A DNA stretch of 64,000 bases, taken from contig OX392527.1 in the NCBI GenBank assembly GCA_947623455.1, positions 8,552,001-8,616,000 of the forward strand, in the 5' to 3' direction. This stretch comes from Mimachlamys varia. Its lineage: Eukaryota; Mollusca; Bivalvia; Pectinida; Pectinidae. The position numbers were made by a program, and so were the translations under genes. The notes under the pieces were generated by a model that was not told where the DNA came from, did no database searches, and worked only from the letters and a program-made list of their open reading frames with translations. Positions 11,395 through 23,800 of this stretch are shown one piece after another; within the stretch, counting starts at the first letter, position 1; every line of letters begins with the position of its first letter.

Positions 11395-12655
11395 CTTTTA
11401 CTATCTGTTCATTTTACCTGTATTCTCTGTTCATTTTACCTGTATAATCTGAACATTTAACTTTTATTATCTGTTCATTTTACCTGTATTATCTGTATAT
11501 TTAACCTTTATTATCTGTTCATTTTACCTTTATTATCTGTTCAGTTTACTTGTATTAATTATCTGTTCATTTTACCTGTATTATCTGTATATTTAACCTT
11601 TATTATCTGTACATTTAACATTTATAATCTGTTCATTTTACCTGTATTATCCGTACATTATACCTGTAATATCTGTTAATTTTACCCGTATTATCTGTAC
11701 ATTTTACCTGTGTTATCTGTACAGTTTACTTGTAGTAATTATCTGTTCATTTTACCTGTATTATCTGTTCATTTTAGCCCGTATTATCTTTTAATTTTAC
11801 CTGTATTAATTATCTGTTCATTTTACCTTTACTATCTGTTCATTTTAGTTTAAACTTTATTTTATTATGGTTATAGCAATAGTATACATACATAATATAA
11901 ACGTAAGGATATCTGTTCATTTTACCTTTCCTATCTGTTCATTTTACCTTTACTACCTGTTCATTTTACCTGTATTCTCTGTACATTTTACCTCTATTAA
12001 TTATCTGTTCTTTTTACCTGCAATATCTGTACATTTTACCTGTATTATCTGTTCATTTTAGCCCGTATTATCTTTTAATTTTACCTGTATTAATTATCTG
12101 TTCATTTTACCTTTACTATCTGTTCATTTTACCTTTACTACCTGTTCATTTTACCTGTATTCTCTGTATATATTACCTGTATTAATTATCTGTTCTTTTT
12201 ACCTGCAATATCTGTACATTTTACCTGTATTATCTGTTCATTTTAACCCGTATTATCTGTACATTTTACCTGGATTAACTGTTCATTTTAGCCCGTATTA
12301 TCTTTTACCTGTATTTATTATCTGTTCATTTTACCTTTACTATCTGTTCATTTTACCTTTACTACCTGTTCATTTTACCTGTATTCTCTGTACATTTTAC
12401 CTGTATTAATTATCTGTACATTTTACCTGTATTATCTGTTCATTTTAGCCCGTATTATCTTTTAATTTTACCTGTATTAATTATCTGTTCATTTTACCTT
12501 TACCATCTGTTTGTTTTACCTTTACTATCTGTTCATTTTGCCTGTATTCTCTGTACATTTTACCTGTATTAATTATCTGTTCTTTTTACCTGCATTATCT
12601 GTACATTTTACCTGTATTAACTGTTCATTTTACTTGTATTATCTTTTTCAGTTGC
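11395..12655. repeat. 22-bp AT-rich intronic array (~55 units, irregular)
   Basis: Plus unit is about TCTGTTCATTTTACCTGTAT plus TA, with many substitutions and small indels. On the gene's sense strand each unit reads ATACAGGTAAAATGAACAG and so carries a CAG|GTAAAA donor-like site. It lies in the intron between exons 13254-13187 and 11168-11076. Confidence 0.9.
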
Positions 12656-12714
12656 AAACATTATCTTGGTGAAATCATTGTAGTAAGGAGTGACATTCAT
12701 GTACGAAATAACAG

Positions 12715-13180
12715 AGAGATAAAACAGACGATGATAAAAAAAGGCGATGATAAAACATGTGATGATAAAACAGGCGATGATAAGACTGGCGATGATAAAC
12801 CAGACGATGGTAAAACAGACGATGATAAGACAGGCGATGATAAAATAGACGATGATAAAACAGACAAAGATAAAACCGACGTATGATTAAACAGATGATG
12901 ATAAAACATGCGATGATAAAACAGGTGATGATAAAATAGACGATGATAAAACAGGCGGTGATAAGACAGACGATGATAAAACAGGTGATGATTAAACAGA
13001 CAATGATAAAACAGATGATGATAAAACAGGTGATGATAAAAGATGTGATGAGAAGACAAAAGATGATAAGACAGACGATGATAAAACAGGTGATGATAAA
13101 ACATGTGATGTGAAGACAGACGGTGATAAAACAGACAATGATAAAACAGGTGATGATAAACAGACGATGATAAGACAGAA
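12715..13180. repeat. 15-bp array (GATGATAAAACAGGC-type)
   Basis: About 30 imperfect 15-bp units directly downstream (sense direction) of the donor at 13186. The long minus-strand open frame here, rich in Tyr/His/Leu or Ile/Cys, results from the period of 15 and is not taken as coding. Confidence 0.9.
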
Positions 13181-13186
13181 GCCTAC

Positions 13187-13254
13187 CTGAAGCTATGGAT
13201 GAGCGTGGTCTGATAAGACTCAGCCAGTGGACCACTTGAGAACAAGTCGTTGAA
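13187..13254 (-). CDS. SEA-domain exon, N-terminal part
   Basis: Minus strand, 68 nt, encodes FNDLFSSGPLAESYQTTLIH then SF with AG left over. F-N-x-L followed by S/A-x-x-YQ-x-x-L resembles the start of SEA modules. The acceptor is ATCTTGTAG|TTC (AG at 13256-13255), giving phase 0, the same phase in which exon 20546-20185 ends. The donor CAG|GTAGGC at 13186 leaves AG, completed by T of the next exon. The two junctions fit without a frame change, which is the main support. Its small size means a homology or RNA check would be decisive. Confidence 0.65.
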
Positions 13255-13769
13255 CTACAAGATAGATTTATTGAACTGTTAATGGTTTTTCTCTGGCGTA
13301 AAGCAAATGTGTGTCTAATAAATTAACCGTGCGACGGTCCATCATTGAAAAATTGAATTTCAAAAAACAGTTAATGGTCATATTTTACCTAAAAATCATT
13401 ATCGCGTGTACTAAAACTAATGTTCGCTGGTCCGTCACATAGATTTGTATAAACACATGACGACTTGGAGCAAATCATTACAATTATCAAATGGTGTAAA
13501 ACATTTAATCATTGATATGATGTCGGGTTTCGTGTGGGAGGTAATGTTTTATGTCTATCAATGTTACCTCATCCCGGTAGCTCTGATCAAATCACCACAC
13601 GACTCGCATCAACAAATGATGTACGTTTTCTCAGCTGGGAAGTGGGTGTAATTAAGAATTTAAGGCTTTAAACTAGACAGATGAGAGAGGTTGGTCAGTT
13701 TAGTAAAACCGTCATCCCATCAGTTTTGTGTACATTTTTAAAAGAAAACGTTACAACAACCAACTCTCG
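13255..13769. other. Unique intron sequence
   Basis: No supported feature. A 68-codon plus ORF (13445-13651) has no start or splice context. Confidence 0.4.
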
Positions 13770-14952
13770 ACCGTATATATAATATATAAGTAATGTTACC
13801 GTATATATTATATAAGTAATGTTACCTTATATATAATATATAAGTAATGTTACCGTATATATAAGTAACGTTACCATATATATAATATATAAGTAACGTT
13901 ACCGTATATATAATATATAAGTAATGTTACCGTATATATAATATCTAAGTAATGTTACCGTATATATATTATATAAGTAATGTTACCGTATATATAATAT
14001 ATAAGTAACGTTACCGTATATATAATATATAAGTAATGTTACCGTATATATAATATCTAAGTAATGTTACCGTATATATATTATATAAGTAATGTTACCG
14101 TATATATAATATATAAGTAATGTTACCGTATATATAATATATAAGGAATGTTACCGTATATATAATATATAAATAATATTACCGTATATATAATATATAA
14201 GTAATGTTACCGTATATATAATATATAAGTAATGTTACCGTATATATAATATATAAGGAATGTTACCGTATATATAATATATAAGTAATATTACCGTATA
14301 TATAATATATAAGTAATGTTACCGTATATATAATATATAAGTAATGTTACCGTATATATAATATATAAGTAATGTTACCGTATATATAATATATAAGTAA
14401 TGTTACCGTATATAATATATAAGTAACGTTACCGTATATATAATATATAAGTAATGTTACCGTATATATAATATATAAGTAATGTTACCTTATATATAAT
14501 ATATAAGTAATGTTACCGTATATAAGTAATGTTACCGTATATATAAGTAACGTTACCGTATATATAATATATAAGTAATGTTACCTTATATATAATATAA
14601 AAGTAATGTTACCGTATATAAGTAATGTTACCGTATATATAAGTAACGTTACCGTATATATAATATATAAGTAATGTTACCGTATATATAAAATATAAGG
14701 AATGTTACCGTATATATAATATATAAGTAATGTTACCGTATATATAAGTAATGTTACCGTATATATAATATATAAGTAATATTACCGTATATATAATATA
14801 TAAGTAATGTTACCGTATATATAATATATAAGTAATATTACCGTATATATAATATATAAGGAATGTTACCGTATATATAATATATAAGTAATGTTACCGT
14901 ATATATAAGTAATGTTACCGTATATATAATATATAAGTAATATTACCGTATA
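13770..14952. repeat. 28-bp AT-rich array (~42 units)
   Basis: Unit is GTAATGTTACCGTATATATA plus ATATATAA, with truncated units lacking the ATATAATAT part. Smaller blocks of the same family recur at 15340-15415, 15800-15930 and 16440-16580. The whole stretch is one array broken up by other insertions. Confidence 0.93.
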
Positions 14953-15340
14953 TTTACATTTGCTCTGCAATTTTCCATTGACACAATGCTAAGAGGCAGT
15001 TGCTGTCATACACCTATAACACCCAGTGCCTCAGACTATAACAGCAGTTGGTATTGTGACGTCATCAATCTCTATTGTGACGTCATGAATTTCATTGTTG
15101 TCTTCACTTGATTTGCTGATCAAAATCGGTCCGAAGAAACTAAATAAAGCATAATAATTCTATCAAAATGTAAATATAAGTAATGAACATTTTAGCAAAT
15201 ATTGTTACAGTCCTATAACACACATTGCTATTGCTGACAAACTTACATAAAGCCCTACCGGGCTTTATTTAGTTTGTCATCAATAGCAATGTGTGTTATA
15301 GGACTGTAACAACATTTGCTTAAACATTCATTGCTTAAAT
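14953..15340. repeat. 388-bp module with foldback, copy 1
   Basis: Unique-looking module inside the 28-bp array, duplicated 463 bp further on. It holds two TGACGTCA palindromes (15057-15064 and 15078-15085). It also holds a large foldback (about 15182-15332) whose arms pair TCCTATAACACACATTGCTA with its complement, with an inner AAAGCCC/GGGCTTT stem. Confidence 0.85.
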
Positions 15341-15415
15341 ATATAATATATAAGGAATGTTACCGTATATATAATATATAAGTAATATTACCGTATATAT
15401 AATATATAAGTAATA

Positions 15416-15803
15416 TTTACATTTGCTCTGCAATTTTCCATTGACACAATGCTAAGAGGCAGTTGCTGTCATACGCCTATAACACCCAGTGCCTCAGACT
15501 ATAACAGCAGTTGGTATTGTGACGTCATCAATCTGTATTGTGACGTCATGAATTTCATTGTTGTCTTCACTTGATTTGCTGATCAAAATCGGTCCGAAGA
15601 AACTAAATAAAGCACAATAATTCTATCAAAATGTAAATATAAGTAATGAACATTTTAGCAAATATTGTTACAGTCCTATAACACACATTGCTATTGCTGA
15701 CAAACTTACATAAAGCCCTATCGGGCTTTATTTAGTTTGTCATCAATAGCAATGTGTGTTATAGGACTGTAACAACATTTGCTAAAACATTCATTGCTTA
15801 AAT
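15416..15803. repeat. 388-bp module with foldback, copy 2
   Basis: Nearly identical to 14953-15340, with only scattered base changes such as CCTACCGG versus CCTATCGG in the loop. It includes the two TGACGTCA sites (15520 and 15541) and the foldback (about 15645-15795). Flanking 28-bp units suggest the module was copied along with satellite units. Confidence 0.85.
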
Positions 15804-15943
15804 GTTACCGTATAATATATAGGTAATGTTACCGTATATATAGTATATAAGTAATGTTACTGTATATATAATATATAAGTAATGTTACCGTATATAAGTA
15901 ATATTACCATATATATAATATTATACAAATACAGACAAATACA

Positions 15944-15986
15944 GGACAATATTCACCGAGGCCGAAGGCCGAGGTGAATATTGTCC
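15944..15986. repeat. Perfect 20-bp-arm hairpin
   Basis: GGACAATATTCACCGAGGCC, then GAA, then its exact reverse complement. It is probably the end or core of a larger foldback element. The following ~450 bases (to 16440) are non-repetitive and hold no gene that I can support. Confidence 0.7.
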
Positions 15987-16580
15987 AGGTCAGGTCCGTA
16001 AAACCATGGATTGCCCGAAACTAAAGTCTATATTTACTTTATTATATGACTTTACTGATTTGTCTTTAAAAAAACAGAAATAAATTTCAACAAATTTATC
16101 AACAACATTGAAAATTCATGTCAACAATAAAGAATAAGCCAAGGGAAATATTCTCAGAATCGCGTGTTACTTCACATTTCAGTTGTAATTAATTGTTATA
16201 TTTGAAAAATTATAGAATACAAACAATGCGGTAAATCGAACCGAGTAATTTCATTGGTCGAAAATATCTCAGGACTGATTACACAATATCTATTTTTAGC
16301 AGAAGTCAATATATCATTCCGCGGACCTGGCGAAACGTTATATTGACTTCTCGGTGATGCTGTGGGGTGTTTCAAAGGAAATATTTGATGTCATGTGATC
16401 TCATTAGGACCAATGAGTAAAAGTGTTACATACCAGTCATATAATAAATATAAGTAATATTACCGTATATATAATATATAAGTAATGTTACCGTATATAT
16501 AATATATAAGTAATGTTACCGTATATATAATATATAAGTGATGTTGCCGTATATATACTATATAAGTAATGTTACCGTAA

Positions 16581-16806
16581 ATATATGAGTAATGTTACCG
16601 TATATATATAGTAATGTTACCGTATATATATGAGTAATGTTACCGTATATATATAGTAATGTTACCGTATATATATAGTAATGTTACCGTATATATATAG
16701 TAATGTTACCGTATATATATAGTAATGTTACCGTATATATATAGTAATGTTACCGTATATATATAGTAATGTTACCGTATATATATAGTAATGTTACCGT
16801 ATATAT
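16581..16806. repeat. 22-bp array related to the 28-bp family
   Basis: Unit TAATGTTACCGTATATATAT plus AG, about 10 copies. It is a shortened derivative of the 28-bp unit at 13770. Confidence 0.85.
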
Positions 16807-16870
16807 ATGAGTAATGTTAATGGCAGTTTTCGAAATAACAAACTTTTATATAGACAAACTGGTGCTGTCA
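16800..16870. repeat. Direct repeat, copy 1 (copy 2 at 17486-17556)
   Basis: The sequence containing AATGGCAGTTTTCGAAATAA and ending CTGGTGCTGTCA occurs here and again 686 bp downstream. It brackets the 51-bp array and suggests a segmental duplication. Confidence 0.85.
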
Positions 16871-17095
16871 AATGTTCAGGGCAATCCGTTCCTTTATCAA
16901 GACATAAAGAAACATAAAACAATAACATTACATAAAAACAATTTTTGAAGTATAATGAGATGTGGTTTAAGTGATTATAAACCAATAAGCCTATAAATAG
17001 TTAAAGATATAATCCCGAATTTTGACGATATCAACATGATTACAATGATTTAATATAGTATATCTATACAAAAAGTAACTGATACAAAAATGTAC

Positions 17096-17405
17096 GAAAA
17101 CACCCCGAGTCCTACAATCAAACAGTTTCTTGGTACCTAGTAACTCCGTAACACCCCGAGTCCTACAATAAAACAGTTTCTTAGTACCTAGTAACTCCGT
17201 AACACCCCGAGTCCTACAATAAAACAGTTTCTTAGTACCTAGTAACTCCGTAACACCCCGAGTCCTACAATCAAACAGTTTCTTAGTACCTAGTAACTCC
17301 GTAACACCCCGAGTCCTACAATCAAACAGTTTCTTAGTACCTAGTAACTCCGTAACACCCCGAGTCCTACAATCAAACAGTTTCTTAGTACCTAGTACTT
17401 AGTAC
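17096..17405. repeat. 51-bp array (6 units)
   Basis: The unit begins AACACCCCGAGTCCTACAAT and ends TACCTAGTAACTCCGT. Spacing is exactly 51 bp, with one or two substitutions per unit. Confidence 0.92.
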
Positions 17406-17600
17406 CTTAACACCTAGTAACGCCGTATCAGTACAGCATATCACAAATTTTTTTTTTCTCTACATTATTACTAGTAATGTTACCGTATATATATGAGTAA
17501 TGTTAATGGCAGTTTTCGAAATAACAAACTTTTATATAGACAAACTGGTGCTGTCACCTATCTACATTATTACTAATAATGTAGAGAAAAAATTATTTTT

Positions 17601-17720
17601 TTAAAGAATTCACAAATCTATGGGTCGATCTCCACTAGAATAGGTATATTGATACATAGGCCTATGTATCAATATACCTATTCTAGTGGAGATCGACCCA
17701 TAGATTTGTGAATTCTTTAA
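17601..17720. repeat. Perfect 120-bp palindrome without spacer
   Basis: The 60-base left arm (starting TTAAAGAATTCACAAATC) and the right arm are exact reverse complements, meeting at AGG|CCT between 17660 and 17661 with no loop. Both ends are TTAA, so it could be a piggyBac-like palindromic insertion with a TTAA target. This is inference. Confidence 0.9.
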
Positions 17721-19972
17721 TATATCATTTGGGGAAGAAATTCCACGCCTTTCATAAAAATCATAACAAAACGGCGAACACGTTCTTATTTGAGGATAAA
17801 TGATATCACCGAACACTATGGAACGCTTTTCACCGTATATACACAGTATCTAATATCACATATCTAAAACTGAGAAGGGAGAAAACGGTATTTAAACAAT
17901 TGCGTTCACTTAACCCCGTATTCACCTTCATTTTTCTGAGTTTGCACTGTCCCGTACACAAACAAGCTACATGTATCACCCGTACCCAAATTTTTAAAAT
18001 ACAATTTCACGTTAATTAGATGATCACATCGGCAACTGGTTTGAAAAATCATTCGTTTTTATCATATTAAGTCTTTCATAGCACAACTAACGAAGTATGA
18101 CTGTTAACTATTTTCTACGAGCCTGCAAAAACAAATCGTATTGGCAAATGCCAGGTACTAGGCAAGCATTTTTGCTTATCCCATCGATATTACTTGCCAG
18201 AATTGTTAACTATAACATTCTACTGTTACGAGATGAATTCAAAAACATGCATGCATAGTGTCAATGATATAAACTTATTAAAAGTGGTCGCCTCAAAAGT
18301 ACTTATTTCCGGGTTCGGTCATACACGGTGAGTTTTTTTTCTGTCGGAAGATTAGACGTCCAAACACTATTTTTACCACAATAGTTGGGTGTTATTCAAC
18401 TCTCAGAGAATCAAATAATCACTACAACTGGTAATAACATTTTGTTTATATACCACACGTGGAATAAAATCTAAACGCTTTTTGATTGGCTGAAACGATT
18501 AACCTTGACCGAAACAACATCACTTGATGGTATAATACGTTTTGTACATATCATAGTCCGCGGTTCTCTCCAGTTTGTTTCCGACTGAGAATGTGGTAGA
18601 AACAGGTCACACGACTCGCTGTGTAACCTCTATATAGTTTACTGCTGAAGCCATCACAGGGGACTGATAATTCGTAACAGCTATATTTGGAACTAAACTA
18701 AGATGCCAGAGCAATATCACTCCACTTGGAGTTAAGATGAACCTTTGGTGAAAATGCCACCCAATGGCCATATCAGTATCTATTGAGGGACCCATTTGTT
18801 TTATCGAAAATTGATTGAACACCCCCCACGTCCTCCCCCCCCCCCCCCCCCCAAAAAAAGTTTGAGTTCAAAAATAGTTGTAACACATTACCAGGCCCCT
18901 GTGCCTGTGGAAGCGACGACAGACTAAGTGGGTGTTTTGGTAAACCATTACAACAGCCACTATATAAATACACAATTCATGTGATCGTTTTGTTTTAAAA
19001 ATCTCACCAGATAGATTAACATCAGCAAACGACCTATGTTAAAGAGGTCGCTACAACGTCGTAGTTGTTAAAGAGGTCGCTACAACGTCGTAGTTTTTAA
19101 AGAAGTCGTTTATCAATCAGAGAAGACAAAACGATTTATCAAATGTAATTTAATCACTGATAAGAACATTTTGATAGTGGCTCGTAAGCCAAGCATGCCT
19201 AATACATATTTGAACACTTAGCTTTCTCGTTATAACGACATAGCTAGTCGGTATAACGACACAGCTACCTGTGTGACGTTATTACGAAACAGCTCGGTCA
19301 TTACGGTACCGGCTAGATATCACTACATGTAGATATGTTTTCCCAATGCTTAATTCATATTGTGCAATACTGTCGATATCACGGTAAGTGCCATGGAACA
19401 TGAAGTTTACTGTCAGTAGTTCAAAGTGCCGGAGAACGATTTTTAGCTCTGATTGTGTCATTTTCCCGTTGGATTCTATGTTATTTGGGTTTTTTTCCTG
19501 ACTTCAAAGTAATACATCTAGTTTGATCAATCTTAACATTCTGTTATACAAATATGAGAAGAATAAATTAATAGTTTTATATTTATTTATGGCACAAATG
19601 CTATAAACGGCACAGTTTGACGTCCTAAAACAGACACAATATAAAGTTTACAGTTAAATTGATTTGGCTTTTTAATCGTCATGGTTAGAATTCTATAATT
19701 TAATTTTGCCTATTCCCCCAATGTTAAACTTTTTCAGGTTATATCGTATAACCTCAAAAATCAGACAACGCAAAACCTGATGACGTCATATTACGCCATT
19801 TTTGGCGCGGTATTTTGTAATCAATCTTCTGATTGGTTGGAGTTGTTTTGCGGTGAAATGTATGCACATGTTTGTGTATTTTGCAAAACCGTTCAATTTT
19901 TGTTATTATAAATACGCAATCATTGTATAAGACCTATGACTTATATATGTATCTTTAGAAATGAAATTATAA
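17721..19972. other. Unique intron sequence
   Basis: No gene is supported. It includes a poly-C run at about 18833-18852, a short direct duplication of AAAGAGGTCGCTACAACGTC near 19041-19095, and AT-rich sequence. Open frames here are short and without context. Confidence 0.4.
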
Positions 19973-20121
19973 GGAATGGCCACAATTTTTTTGAGGGTAA
20001 TATGGTATATACCGAAAAAACTGTGTGCACTTTTTTGCATAAACCGCTTCGCAGATTTATGCAAAGTGCACATTTTTTTCGGTATATACCGTATAACCCT
20101 AAAAAAAATTGTGGTCAATCC
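19973..20121. repeat. Foldback element with ~66-70-bp arms
   Basis: The left arm (19973-20043, containing GGTATATACCGAAAAAA and GTGCAC) pairs with the right arm (20056-20121), with a short CCGCTTCGCAGA loop and a few mismatches. It lies in the intron just downstream (sense) of exon 20546-20185. Confidence 0.8.
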
Positions 20122-20184
20122 TTAAATAAATCCCATAAAGTAAATATATAACCAAAACTTGCTTGGCCTAATTAATGTACTTAC

Positions 20185-20546
20185 CCAAGACAACAGTATG
20201 GTATGAAGGTCCATAAAGGCGTCCGACGTCTTATATTGAAAGTCATCCTGCCAGTCTATCCCCTGGTCTATATATAAGTGTCCAGTGTGGTACACAAACG
20301 GAAACCACCCCTCCCCCTCCTCCTCCTCCTCCTCCAGTGAGCGTCGTGCCCGGTGATGAGATATATCTCTCTCCACGTCTTTTAAAATGCTTCCACCCAG
20401 CGAGGAAAGATAACCTTCAATGTCCAGTTCTCCCCTAGGTTGCCCCTGCCACGTGTCTGCGTCATCAGACACGGCGTTTCGCGCCTTTTCCTCGTCATTG
20501 TCAGCTACATCGTAGTGTATGGAGGCAACAGCGCCAACTCTGAATG
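20185..20546 (-). CDS. Exon of the SEA/mucin gene: acidic extracellular-type segment with furin-like site
   Basis: The minus strand is open for 120 codons between a strong acceptor (GTTTGTTTTCCAG|CA) and a strong donor (TTGG|GTAAGTAC). It encodes FRVGAVASIHYDVADNDEEK and continues to HHRARRSLEEEEEEGEGWF and KTSDAFMDLHTILLSW. RARR followed by S matches the furin consensus R-x-x-R, and the poly-Glu run follows it. The exon starts with two bases of a split codon and ends in phase 0, the phase needed by exon 13254-13187. I do not recognise the family. Location in the gene, ahead of the SEA domain, suggests an ectodomain segment that is cut by proprotein convertases. The only ATGs are internal. 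Confidence 0.65.
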
Positions 20547-20804
20547 CTGGAAAACAAACGGCAATAATTGAATGCTAAACAACGTTGAAAAGCAAGCATA
20601 GAGAACTTGCTGAAGGAAATGCCAGATTCCAATATCATTCTGTGCTGCTCTTTCAATACAAAAAAAAAAAATAAAAATTATTGCTTAATTATGAGCCCCC
20701 TTGCACCAATTTTAATCATGAATCCCGCACCAATTTCAAACATAAATAAAAATAGCTTACTAATCGTGCATCTCGGTATATTAATCAAACTCCGGCAGGT
20801 AATA
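20547..20804. other. Intron flank between exon and 49-bp satellite
   Basis: Unique AT-rich sequence with an A-rich run near 20660. The first degenerate satellite units appear around 20775. Confidence 0.4.
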
Positions 20805-23800
20805 GCGCTTCCCGGTATTTATATCATACTTCTCGAGGTACAACTCACTAATAGCATAGCCCGGTATATATATCATACTTCCCGAGGTACAACTCACTAA
20901 TAGCACATCCCGGTATATATATCATACTTCCCGAGGTACAACTCACTAATAGCACATCCCGGTATATATATCATACTTCCCCAGGTACAACTCACTAATA
21001 GCGCACCCCGGTATATATATCATACTTCCCCAGGTACAACTCACTAATAGCACATCCCGGTATATATATCATACTTCCCGATGTACAACTCACTAATAGC
21101 ACATCCCGGTATATATATCATACTTTCCGAGGTACAACTCACTAATAGCACATCCCGGTATATATATCATACTTCCCGAGGTACAACTCACTAATAGCAC
21201 ACCCCGGTTTATATATCATACTTCCCGAGGTACAACTCACTAATAGCACATCCCGGTATATATATCATACTTCCCAAGGTACAACTCACTAATAGCACAC
21301 CCCGGTATATATATCATACTTCCCGAGGTACAACTCACAAATAGCGCACCCCGGTATATATATCATACTTCCCGAGGTACAACTCACAAATAGCGCACCC
21401 CGGTATATATATCATACTTCCCGAGGTACAACTCACAAATAGCGCACCCCGGTATATATACCATACTTCCCGAGGTACAACTCACAAATAGCGCACCCCG
21501 GTATGTATATCATACTTCCTGAGGTACAACTCACAAATAGCGCACCCCGGTATATATACCATACTTCCCGAGGTACAACTCACTAATAGCGCTTCCCGGT
21601 ATATATACCATACTTCCCGAGGTACAACTCACTAATAGCGCTTCCCGGTATATATATCATACTTCCCGAGGTACAACTCACTAATAGCGCTTCCCGGTAT
21701 ATATATCATACTTCCCGAGGTACAACTCACTAATAGCGCTTCCCGGTATATATATCATACTTCCCGAGGTACAACTCACTAATAGCACACCCCGGTATAT
21801 ATACCATACTTCCCGAGGTACAACTAACTAATAGCACACCCCGGTATATATACCATACTTCCCGAGGTACAACTCACTAATAGCACACCCCGGTATATAT
21901 ATCATACTTCCCGAGGTACAACTCACTACGGTTTATATATCATACTTCCCGAGGTACAACTCACTAATAGCACACCCCGGTATATATATCATACTTCCCG
22001 AGGTACAACTCACTTATAGCACACCCCGGTATATATATCATACTTCCCCAGGTACAACTCACTAATAGCACACCCCGGTATATATACCATACTTCCCGAG
22101 GTACAACTCACTAATAGCGCACCCCGGTATATATATCATACTTCCCGAGGTACAACTCACAAATAGCGCACCCCGGTATATATATCATACTTCCAGAGGT
22201 ACAACTCACAAATAGCGCACCCCGGTATATATACCATACTTCCCGAGGTACAACTCACAAATAGCGCACCCCGGTATGTATATCATACTTCCCGAGGTAC
22301 AACTCACAAATAGCGCACCCCGGTATATATATCATACTTCCTGAGGTACAACTCACAAATAGCGCATCCCGGTATGTATATCATACTTCCCGAGGTACAA
22401 CTCACAAATAGCGCACCCCGGTATGTATATCATACTTCCCGAGGTACAACTCACTAATAGCACACCCCGGTTTATATATCATACTTCCCGAGGTACAACT
22501 CACTAATAGCACACCCCGGTATATATATCATACTTCCCGAGGTACAACTCACTTATAGCACACCCCGGTATATATATCATACTTCCCCAGGTACAACTCA
22601 CTAATAGCACACCCCGGTATATATACCATACTTCCCCAGGTACAACTCACTAATAGCGCACCCCGGTATATATATCATACTTCCCCAGGTACAACTCACT
22701 AATAGCACATCCCGGTATATATATCATACTTCCCGATGTACAACACACTAATAGCACATCCCGGTATATATATCATACTTTCCGAGGTACAACTCACTAA
22801 TAGCACATCCCGGTATATATATCATACTTCCCGAGGTACAACTCACTAATAGCACACCCCGGTTTATATATCATACTTCCCGAGGTACAACTCACTAATA
22901 GCACATCCCGGTATATATATCATACTTCCCAAGGTACAACTCACTAATAGCACACCCCGGTATATATATCATACTTCCCGAGGTACAACTCACAAATAGC
23001 GCACCCCGGTATATATATCATACTTCCCGAGGTACAACTCACAAATAGCGCACCCCGGTATATATACCATACTTCCCGAGGTACAACTCACAAATAGCGC
23101 ACCCCGGTATATATACCATACTTCCCGAGGTACAACTCACAAATAGCGCACCCCGGTATGTATATCATACTTCCTGAGGTACAACTCACAAATAGCGCAC
23201 CCCGGTATATATACCATACTTCCCGAGGTACAACTCACTAATAGCGCTTCCCGGTATATATACCATACTTCCCGAGGTACAACTCACTAATAGCGCTTCC
23301 CGGTATATATATCATACTTCCCGAGGTACAACTCACTAATAGCGCTTCCCGGTATATATATCATACTTCCCGAGGTACAACTCACTAATAGCGCTTCCCG
23401 GTATATATATCATACTTCCCGAGGTACAACTCACTAATAGCACACCCCGGTATATATACCATACTTCCCGAGGTACAACTAACTAATAGCACACCCCGGT
23501 ATATATACCATACTTCCCGAGGTACAACTCACTAATAGCACACCCCGGTATATATATCATACTTCCCGAGGTACAACTCACTACGGTTTATATATCATAC
23601 TTCCCGAGGTACAACTCACTAATAGCACACCCCGGTATATATATCATACTTCCCGAGGTACAACTCACTTATAGCACACCCCGGTATATATATCATACTT
23701 CCCCAGGTACAACTCACTAATAGCACACCCCGGTATATATACCATACTTCCCGAGGTACAACTCACTAATAGCGCACCCCGGTATATATATCATACTTCC

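Noticed and set aside
12675..13235. 186-codon minus ORF (FYHRLF / IITCFII repeats)
   Set aside because: It runs through the donor at 13186 into a 15-bp array. Only 13254-13187 is kept as exon.
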